Source of the DNA: Dryomyza anilis
Lineage: Eukaryota > Arthropoda > Insecta > Diptera > Dryomyzidae
Assembly (NCBI GenBank): GCA_951804985.1
Contig: OX638135.1
Location: 37,595,024-37,659,023, forward strand
Length of the DNA: 64,000 nucleotides
Direction: 5' to 3'
Each line of letters begins with the position of its first letter. Within the stretch, counting starts at the first letter, position 1. Under the pieces are notes generated by a model. That model was given only the letters and a program-made list of their open reading frames with translations. It ran no database searches and was not told where the DNA came from. Of the stretch, positions 21,524 to 30,107 are shown in pieces. The position numbers and the translations under genes were made by a program.

Positions 21524-24500
21524 CAGCAACAACATCAAATGTATCAACAACTGCTTCAACAATAACAACAACAAAGGCAGCAACAGGTGCGACAACTGCG
21601 ATTGCAACTGCAGCCACAATAACAGCAACAACAAACTCAGCAGCAGCAACATCAAATACATCAACAACTGCTACAACAATAATAACAACAGATGCTGCAA
21701 CAGTCGCGACTACAAAGTCACCAACAGCAACATCAAATGTATCAACAACTGCGACAACAATAACAACGACAACAACAAATGCAGCAATAAATGCAACAAC
21801 GATTGCAACAATATTAACAAATACTGAAACGATACCAACGACAACAATCAGATCAGCAACAAACGTGACAACAACTGCAGCAAAATTACCCGAGGATGGA
21901 GGCCACATCAATATACTAAAAAGAATTATTGATCTTAATCTCCAAAAAAAGTATATAATGAGAAATAAACCGATTGAAGAACGAATCCAGAATTATTACG
22001 CGACACGGAATCGAATTTTTGATGGATTCCAAGTGGATGGAATGAGAATCGTCACAAGGAAGGTGAAGAAGGCTCGCGAGAGATTCAGACAGCGAAAACA
22101 TACGCGGCAGCTGGTGGCAGAAGCGGTCAGCAGAAGTACGAACAAGGATACGCGACCGTATGCAGTCGTCACGGTCGGCAACCATAGGGTGCGCGGACTC
22201 TTGGACACGGGCGCGTCGATCAGTATTTTGGGGCGTGGTAGCAGGGAATTGATCCACGACATGGGCATTACAGTCGAACGGTTTCACTCTACGGTTCGAA
22301 CAGCGGGAGGCAGCACGTCGTGCTGGGAAAAATCTGGTTGTCGGTTGAGTACGACGGAAAACATAAAAATATATTATTTTATGTTTGTCCTGGTCTTGAG
22401 CAAGCCGCCTATTTTAAGATAGATTTTTGACGTCCTTGGCGTGGCAGAAGTTAGTGCAGAAAATGTTACACAATATTTCCAGGACGATCGGGACGACAAA
22501 AGGCAAGCGCATGAATTAACAGCGGAACAACAGATACGTTTGGAGGAGGTGAAGAGAAGGTTCAAAACATACGAAGCGGACGGGCTAGGGCAGACGGTAT
22601 TAGAGCAACACACTATTCAACTGGTGGAGGGTGCTGTGCCGGTCAAAGGTAGACATTATCCTTTTTCACCGGCGGTTCAGGAGTTGGTGTATGCAGAAGT
22701 AGATGAAATGCTCAAGTTAGGGGTGATCGAGGAGAGCGATGGGCCGTGGAGCAACCGCACCACAATAGTCCGCAAGCCGGGAAAAAACCGCTTCTGTCTC
22801 GATGCACGAAAACTAAATGATAGAACGGTGAAGGATGCGTACCCGCTCCAAAATATAGAAGGCATTCTCAGCCGCATCGACTACATACATTTTATAAGTA
22901 GAGTAGATTTGAAGTTCGCCTTTTGGCAAATAAAATTGGATGAAAAGAGTAAGACCGTGAACGCGGTGCCAGGTAGGCCACTCTACCAATTCGTGGTCAT
23001 GCCGTTCGGCTTATGCAATGCGGCCCAACGCCTCTGTCGCTTGATGGACAAGGTGATACCGCAAAAATTAAAGTCTAACGTTTTTATCTATTTAGATGAT
23101 CTATCAATTATTGCGCCGGACTTTGACACCCATCTGCAGGTTCTAGGTGAAGTTGCAGAGTGTTTGCGAAACGCCAATTTGACCATTGGACTTAAAAAAT
23201 CAATGTTTTGCTTTAAGGAGCTGCGCTATTTAGGTTTTATAGTTGGCGGTGGTATGTTGAAAACTGATCCTAACAAAGTATCAGCGATACAGCGAATACC
23301 AATACCAAGAAGCACCAGAGAGGTGCGAAGTTTTCTGGGCACAGCTGGATGGTACCGGCGTTTTATTAAAAACTTTGCAGCCATCGCAGTACCTATGACA
23401 GACACCCTGAAAAAAGGTTCTAAATTTACAATGACTCCCGAGTCCATAGAAGCTTTCGAAACACTAAAGGTGGCGTTGACGACAGCGCCGGTGTTGAAAC
23501 ACCCCGATTTTAAAAAAAGATTTTGGGTACAGTGCGATGCGTCAGACATTGGCGTAGGGGCGGTGCTGTACCAGATAGACGATGACGATAACGAGCGACC
23601 GATTGCGTTCTATTCGCAAAAATTAAATGACTGCCAGCGTAACTACAGTGTTACGGAGAAAGAGTGCCTTGCGGCAATCTTAGCAATTAAACGCTTTCGA
23701 CCGTATATCGAAATGATGCCATTTACGGTGATCATCGATCACGCCAGTTTGAAGTGGCTGATGACATTAAGAGATCTGAGCGGTCGGCTCGCTAGATGGA
23801 GCTTGCAGCTGCAGGCCTATGATTTTAAGATTGTGCATAGAAAAGGTGCCGACAATGTTGTGGCCGACACGTTGTCACGAGCGATAGAAGAGGCCATTGT
23901 GGAAGACAACGATTGGCTTGATATGGAGACAACTGAGTTCGAGTCACCTGAGTACCAAGATCTAGTAAAGACTATCGAAGCAAACAACGAGAAGCTGCCA
24001 GATTTGCGCGTTGAAAATGGCATGGTATTCAAGCGCACCTCATTTAGCCGTGCTGAAGACGAACTGGAAGAGCTGGTATGGAAGCTGTGGGTTCCTGAAG
24101 CATTGACATCGACGTTCATAGCGAAGGCGCACGAGTCAGAAATTGTGGCGCATGGGGGCGTGGCGAAAAACTGCACCGATTAAGGCGTTTTTATCATTGG
24201 CCAGGCATGACTGTGCAGGTGAAAAATTACGTACGCAACTGTATAGTTTGCAAAGAGTCAAAATCCACCAACCAAGAGTTACGGCCAGGAATAGGGCAGG
24301 AGGTTACGACGGAAATTCCATTCCAGAAAATATATATAGATTTTCTAGGAAAATATCCGAGGTCGAAAAGCGGAAATGCCTACATTTTTATTGTAGTTGA
24401 TCACTTCACGAAATTTACATTTCTGAAGGCGATGCGAGATGCGACATCTGCAAATGTGGTCGAATTTTTAGTGCGTGAGGTGTTTCACAAATTCGGTGTG

Positions 24501-25199
24501 CCAGAAGTAATCCATTCTGATAATGGAAAGCAATTTGTGTCAGAACATTTTGCAAAAATGATCGCTGCTTATAAAATAAAGCATTTAAAAACGACGTTTT
24601 ATTCGCCGCAGTCGAACGCAGCGGAGCGGGTTAACCAGTCAGTGCTGGCCGCAATTCGATCCTATATCCAGGAAGATCACCGTGATTGGGATCTATATCT
24701 CACAGAAATCGAATGCGCGCTCCGAAGTAGCGTGCACACAGCAACTGGGGTGACCCCATTTTTTGCACTTTTTGGGCATAACATGTTCAGCAATGGTGCT
24801 GATTACCAGCTAGCACGCAAGCTTAAATCATTAAGCGACTACGATTTGAATATATTTAGCAACGAAGATCACATGGCATTAGTCCGTGACAAAATAAAAA
24901 CAAATCTACACGAAGCTTATGAAAAAAGCGCGCAACGTTATAATAAACGCTCAAGGTCGGTACATTTTATACCAGGGCAGGAAGTCTACAAAAGGAACTT
25001 CGTCCTAAGTGACTTTAAAAATAATAAAAATGCAAAATTTTGCAGAAAATTTGTTAAGTGTAGAGTGGTGAAACCAGTAGGTAACAACATGTATGAGTTG
25101 GAGTCTCTCAAAGGTCAGTCCCTAGGTATTTTCCATGTGTGGGTATTAAGCAATAAGTGCGAAGGCAAACGGATGTTAATACGTACGCCAATAGATTAA
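21380..25199 (+). pseudogene. pol: Pol polyprotein (protease, RT, RNase H, integrase), frameshifted
   Basis: Expressed by -1 slippage from gag. A Thr/Ala-rich linker (to about 21885) precedes the protease (RGLLDTGASISILGRG, about 22192-22239). Near 22315 an indel shifts frame; a TGA at 22428 replaces a Trp codon, and another indel near 22432 restores the frame. The 22441-24183 frame holds RT (NRFCLDARKLNDRTVKDAYP, VMPFGLCNAAQRLCRLMDK, catalytic FIYLDDLSII) and RNase H (WVQCDASDIGVGAVLYQ, TEKECLAAILA, VVADTLSRAIEEA). A 1-nt deletion near 24165 breaks the integrase zinc finger. The 24207-25199 frame carries the CIVCK pair, DDE residues (IDFLGKYP, HSDNGKQFVS, NAAERVNQS) and a C-terminal domain to the stop at 25199. 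The domain order is Ty3/Gypsy. These lesions make the copy non-autonomous. Confidence 0.9.
21470..21885 (+). repeat. CAA/CAG-rich low-complexity tract, read in two frames
   Basis: Imperfect CAACAR and ACAACTGCAACA-type repeats. In the gag frame they give Gln to the stop at 21523. In the pol frame they give a Thr/Ala/Ile linker of roughly 130 residues ahead of the protease. Confidence 0.8.
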
Positions 25200-25804
25200 T
25201 AACTATGTACTCACAATAAGAACACTTCACCGCAGCAGCACTACAACAGCAAAATCAGCAACGTACCTATAGCAACATTCTGAAGTACGAGCGTCATGCC
25301 GCAGCAGCAGCATTACGATATCAAGAATATTACAGCAACAATATTAAGGGTTCCATGCTATCTGTAGATAAAGTGAACTTCTCCCGATGAAGTCTGCGGT
25401 GTGACAGAGTTCCGTCCAGATCGCTGCAACAAAGTAAAAAAAAAAACACACAAAGTAAACGCTAATGGAAAAAAAAAACATTATACTTCCCGTAAAATAA
25501 AGATAACATCCATGAAGTCGGCTTCTGCAGAGCATACAAACATCTTAACCTGAAAATGGAAAAACACTACAATAGCCATAAAATAAAAATTAGTAAAATT
25601 TGAACTTAGAGACGAACGATACAGATGCCCGGCTAGAACTGTCGGTGAGTTTTGAGACATCAGGGTGTGGGCGGAAGCCTACGTTGGGCACCAGCGGCAA
25701 ATTTAGTGCAGTCTTTGGTAGTGGAGTATTCCAAAAAAAAAAAAAAAATAAGGTCCATACAGCACACTGTCCTTTTTGCAGATTCCTTTGAAAGCCCAGT
25801 TGTT
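25200..25804 (+). other. 3' internal region of younger element
   Basis: About 600 nt between the pol stop and the 3' LTR with no env-like ORF. It holds GCAGCA-rich sequence near 25230-25310, the tRNA-Lys-like element (25627-25693) and an A17 run followed by TAAGG (25733-25754), the best purine-rich candidate for a polypurine tract. That run is about 50 nt from the LTR. The bases touching the LTR (GCCCAGTTGTT) are not purine-rich, which is unusual. Confidence 0.65.
25627..25693 (+). other. tRNA-Lys-like element in 3' internal region (younger copy)
   Basis: 67 nt following tRNA-Lys(CTT) from end to end. GCCCGGC (25627-25633) can pair as in the tRNA with GTTGGGC (25683-25689), followed by a discriminator A and an encoded CCA (25691-25693). 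TAG..CTGTCGGT-GAG matches the D arm. TGAGAC and CAGGGT match the anticodon-arm borders, but the anticodon itself is deleted. The T arm is a 6-bp hairpin GTGGGC/GCCTAC closed by a GGAA tetraloop in place of TTCGAGC, directly abutting the acceptor strand. Box B is lost, so it should not be a Pol III gene. The encoded CCA points to capture from mature tRNA. The host tRNA sequence is recalled from memory. Confidence 0.75.
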
Positions 25805-28040
25805 TGTTGCGTATGACGGTAGCGAGTCAAAATAATAAAATAAAACGATTTTAAAATGCATTGTATTGGAATTAAATTAAATAAACTTGTGTGATGCGGT
25901 GTGCTGACGCAAATGGGTAGTTAGAAGTAATATCACTAAAAACTGACAAACTGTCAAAAATGTCGAGTCTCGAAAGGGAAATTTGTATTCTGAGAGCGAG
26001 TGACACTAGAAGAAGTGCAGGGGGGTTATATGCTATGGAAGCGAACAGTTTTTGTGTCATCAAAAGGTTATGTACTGAACTGTAATAGGGAAATCAGATC
26101 GCTCAGAGTTGTTCGGCTCGGAGCATAAAAATTATGAAATTTTAGTCTGCTTGTACGCGCAACAGCTAAAAGTCGCGTCGGTCCCAATATAAAAAAATAA
26201 AAATTAAATAAAATAAATTTTTTGAAAAAAAATCATATAAATGTAATAAATTTAAATTTTTTCGTGTTAGTTTCAAATAAAGATTTTTCTTTTTTTCCTT
26301 TTCTGCAGCAAGTGCTTTGTTAATAATCTGCATTTTTATAAACTTTTATTTAAAAAATCGGAGAATAAACGAGTTTCGGGTTTAATAACCGTAAGTTATA
26401 TATGTTGCGGTACGCATATATATATAATATAAAAATGAATAAAACCGTTTTATAGGTCTTCATACCGAAGTTTTTTTTGTCTTAAAAAAAAAAGGAATTT
26501 TGAATGTAAGTTTAAAAAACAAAATAGTTTTTTTTGTAAATTTTGTGTGGGTGCAGAATGGAATTTCTGTTAATTTTTATTTTTATTATTTTTTTGGCAA
26601 ATACAGTGTGGTCTACAAACTGGAGCGAGGAAGCAAGTTATGCAAGACTGGCTTAGGAAAAGGCAGGAAACGCACAAGTCCAGATAAGTGGCCACAATTC
26701 ACCTTTTTTTTATGTTTTATCATAATTCAAATAAATTATATATATATGCATTGGAGAATATTCGTCAGTAATAGAATTTTGCGAAGTGTCTATTTTTTTA
26801 TAATTTTGGATTATCGTTGCCCACATGCGCAATGCTAAGAAAAAAACGGGATACGATATAGTGGCATAAAAAAAAATATAGTCACATCTCTAAGAAACGT
26901 TTTAATAGTGGATACACGAACCAATTTTCCCGCATGTGGAAGTAGTTCCGTGACGACCGTAGAAAGTTTGATGCGATAAATATATCCGTTCACGTGCTCA
27001 AAAGGGGAAATTTAGCGTAGACATCATAGCGAAGACATCATACAACCGGTTCAACTTTTTCGTTTTGTCTCTGTTATTGTTTGATGTGTTTTAACAGAGA
27101 CACATTAAACAATTAATTGCATCTATGTTCGGCGACTGGATTGGCAGAAAATGATAGCCGAAATATCTGATTAATTTTTTTTAAGTTATTTTTAATGCTT
27201 TTTTTTTTTAATTTTTTTTTATATTTTTATTCTGATTACTAAGTAATTTATTATTAATAAGTTTTTTTTTATTTTCTCTTATCTTTTAATTTTTTTTTTT
27301 GGTTGATAATATTTTTTTTTTTGTAATAATTTCCATAATTTACCTTTTCTTTTTGAATTTATAAAAAAGGAGACAATGAGTCGGTTGTGAAGTACAAACC
27401 AGACCCCATATATATTTTTTTTGGTTTTATTCCCATCTCAGAGAGCTCTTTTAGATAGGTTGGACAGGGAACTATGAACAAGTAATTTTTTTTTTGTCGT
27501 ATTATATGAAATGATGAATTAATGAATTATGGGGATTAAATAGTTTGAAATATTTCTATTCGAGATTAACTATATATTTTTTTGGTTATTTATTTAAATT
27601 TTCTTTTCTTACTTTATTATCATTTATCTATATTTTTTTTAAAGTTAAAGTTTTTTTCTTTAGGAATAAATAAATAATTTGTTAATTTTGATAATGAAAT
27701 GAATACAAAAGTTAATGATTTTTTTTTTGATTTCGAAGATTGTCAAGTATGATGAATTAAGCGGTTAGGTTATGGGGGGGGTGAAATTTGGTAGGGATTG
27801 GTAAGTGGGCAAGATTTGGTTGTGTTGGGGTTTTGGGAGTGGCATTGAAGGATAAATATGGAGAAAGATTTTTTTTTATTGTTTAGAGAAGAAAACTAAT
27901 AATAAAGTTTCACTTCCGCCGGAAGTGAAATGATTGTGAGACCCCTCGATCCGACGTGGCGGGTTAGATGACCTATCCCCTGAAACCGCTAGCTAGCCGA
28001 GGCGGCCCATGGTCGGATACGATGGCTAGGGGTCATAACA
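25805..28040 (+). repeat. 3' LTR of younger element
   Basis: A 2236-bp LTR from TGTTGCGTATGACGG to GGGGTCATAACA. By eye it differs from the 5' LTR by roughly a dozen substitutions plus homopolymer changes and two deletions (38 bp and about 45 bp). Followed directly by ATTT, the target duplication. Confidence 0.92.
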
Positions 28041-28044
28041 ATTT

Positions 28045-28124
28045 GCAGGGAGACAAAACCCGTAAATGTAGCGACTCGACCGGGTATAGGAGCGGAGGTC
28101 GTAATTGAAAGACCCTTCCAGAAG

Positions 28125-28176
<52 letters not shown>

Positions 28177-28945
28177 TTTCATCGAGGTGGACCACTTTTC
28201 AAAATTCACATTCTTAAAAGCAATGCGCGATGCCACTACGGAAAATGTTATAACGTTCTTAACCCAAGAGATATTTCATAAATTTGGGGTCCCAGAGATA
28301 ATACACTCGGACAATGGGAAACAATTTGTTTCAAAAGCATTCGAAAACATGATGAAAACATATGGCATCTTACACATGAAGACAGCGTACTACTCGCCGC
28401 AGTCAAATGCTGCAGAACGAGTTAACCAGTCGGTGCTGGCAGCGATACGGGCCTACCTGAAGGAAGATCAGCGGGACTGGGACCTGCATTTATCGGAAAT
28501 AGAGTGTGCTCTGCGAAGCTCGGTGCACACTGCAACTGGTGTATCGCCCTTCTTCGCGCTATTCAGGTATCATAAATTCATGAACGGCGCCGTTTACAAA
28601 TTGGCCCGTAAACTGCGGTCCCTCACTGACCACGAAATAGTGACACTACACAAGGATAAACTGGACCTGATAAGAGAAACCATGAAAACAAATCTACACA
28701 ACGCATATGGTAGGAGTGCGCAACGATATAACGTAAGAGCTCGCCAAGTGAACTTTGTTCCAAGTCAAGAGGAGTACAAACGGAACTTCGTGCTGAGTAG
28801 CTTCAAAAACAACATTAATAGTAAATTCTGTAGAAAATTCACTAGGTGTCGAATAAAGCAGGTGATTGGCAATCACATGTACGAGCTAGAAACGTTGTCG
28901 GGCGAACCTTTGGGAATATATCACGCTAAAGATCTCAAGCAGTAA
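28045..28945 (+). pseudogene. Integrase continuation of older element
   Basis: This resumes the reading frame cut at 16686: CRETKPVNVATRPGIG, then PFQKLYI. There a TA microsatellite (28126-28170) replaces the segment holding the first catalytic Asp. The frame then runs open to TAA at 28945 with HSDNGKQFVSK and SNAAERVNQSVLAAIRAYLK (second Asp and Glu of the DDE triad) and the C-terminal EYKRNFVLSSFKNN...GIYHAKDLKQ. It is clearly homologous to the younger integrase but a distinct copy. The absence of stops after the microsatellite suggests decay is recent. Confidence 0.88.
28126..28170. repeat. (TA)n microsatellite inside integrase
   Basis: About 45 bp of TA dinucleotide lies between the codons for PFQKLYI and those for IFIEVDHFSKF. 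In the younger homologue this position codes for DFLGKYPRSKSGN. Confidence 0.95.
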
Positions 28946-29920
28946 ACAAATGTGTGAAGTCAATATTAACGCAAACGAAACAACATAATAACATAAAACT
29001 ATAATATTAACGCATGTAAAAAAAAAAAAAATAATAATAATAAAAAAATAAAAAAATAAATAAAAACAAACAGCTAATATATACATATACCAGGTGAAAC
29101 ACATACCATCGCGTCCAAGTGAGGATGCGGCATCTTATGCAGCGGAATCTAATCGGCAACAAAAATACAGGAAGCAGAAGAAAAATAAATATCCAAGAAA
29201 ACCATGTCCGAGTACGTGCAACGACCGGGAGTAAAAATGTAAAACCTGAAAAAAAGGGGAGAACAAATTAACAAAGTAAACTCGTATAAAACAAAATAAA
29301 TAAATAAAAACTTCCCGTAATAAGATGGTGTAACGCGTACAAGTATCATAGCGTACGAGTAGATCACATGACACACGCGAAAACATCACGGCCGCAAAAA
29401 GAACAGCCCAACGACAGCGTAAATCCAGGCAAAACACCCTATCTATAAAAAAAAAAATAATAATTATTGGCCCGGCTAACTAGGTAGAGTTGGGATTGCA
29501 GAGTGTGGGCGTGGCCTACGTTGGGCGCAGCAGCAACAAACCGGACGTAAGTAACAAAACATGTACACAGTCACCGGTCAACGTTACCACCGAATGCGCG
29601 AGTTGGGCGCATTCAAACGCGGAGTTTCACTTCGCGTGATACCATCGTGACCCCACGTAACACCGAATTAAAAGGAGTACAAGAAGTCACAATCCACGCA
29701 ACGATGTCACACATCAGTAACTACCGCGCAACAGTATCATCAGACGAGCGATTGCGCTAATAACCGCGCGAAATCTACATCAATCATTAACAGAAACGAT
29801 TACGCTGAAGCGACAGCTCGATATATGCGTCAACAACAACCAAAACGAAACATCCCACGCCGACTCGTCCGAGTATAAACACTGACAAGCATTGGCTTGC
29901 AAACATAAACAATAAAAAAA

Positions 29921-29959
<39 letters not shown>

Positions 29960-30107
29960 AGTAATAAAACCAAAGGGGAAATTCTATGCTATTGTTAATA
30001 TGTTATTTCACTAGACAGATGTAGGTACAGGTAACCACTGACAACAACTAGTCAAGCCACCCGACACCATGGCGTTGTAAAACTCTAGCGATCCAACCCC
30101 AAAGTTT
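28946..30107 (+). other. 3' internal region of older element
   Basis: About 1.16 kb downstream of pol without a coding ORF. It contains A-rich runs near 29018-29065, the tRNA-Lys-like sequence (29470-29530), an (AAAT)n microsatellite at about 29918-29960 and a purine-rich AAAGGGGAAAT near 29972. The LTR start at 30108 was placed by comparison with the younger element (CCCAAAGTTT then TGTTGTGGGCGTC). Confidence 0.55.
29470..29530 (+). other. tRNA-Lys-like element in 3' internal region (older copy)
   Basis: 61 nt with the same plan as in the younger element: GCCCGGC (29470-29476) pairs with GTTGGGC (29520-29526). A D-arm remnant TAACT..AGGTAGAG keeps the GGTAGAG of tRNA-Lys better than the younger copy. 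The T-arm hairpin GTGGGC/GCCTAC (29505-29510 and 29514-29519) has a 3-nt GTG loop. The end reads GCAG instead of GCCA. Deletions in the anticodon arm differ from those in the younger copy. Flanking sequence on both sides is not similar between the two elements. Confidence 0.72.

Larger units (their letters stand above)
16687..28040 (+). mobile_element. Younger Osvaldo/Ulysses-like LTR retrotransposon, complete ends
   Basis: An 11.35-kb Ty3/Gypsy element with both LTRs, flanked by ATTT target duplications (16683-16686 and 28041-28044). Joining the flanks restores the older integrase reading frame (QCK, then ICRETK). Order: 5' LTR, primer site, 740-nt leader, gag, -1 frameshift signal, pol, 3' internal region with a tRNA-Lys-like sequence, 3' LTR. 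There is no env. The very long LTRs and the gag sequence match the Ulysses/Osvaldo clade as I know it. Low LTR divergence implies a recent insertion, but pol carries several disabling changes. Confidence 0.92.

Noticed and set aside
21410..21911. Minus-strand Leu- and Val-rich ORFs (85 and 153 aa)
   Set aside because: Antisense shadows of the CAA/CAG-rich gag-pol overlap; hydrophobicity follows from the repeat.
25344..25535. Small hydrophobic minus ORF (63 aa) after pol
   Set aside because: T-rich antisense of an A-rich noncoding region; no start context or similarity.
25627..25693. Functional tRNA-Lys gene
   Set aside because: Anticodon and box B are missing and CCA is encoded, so it is a tRNA-derived segment of the element.
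25200..25804. env gene in the younger LTR element
   Set aside because: No ORF with signal peptide or membrane segment lies between pol and the 3' LTR.
28886..29437. Several Phe-rich minus ORFs
   Set aside because: Antisense of A-rich 3' internal sequence of the older element.
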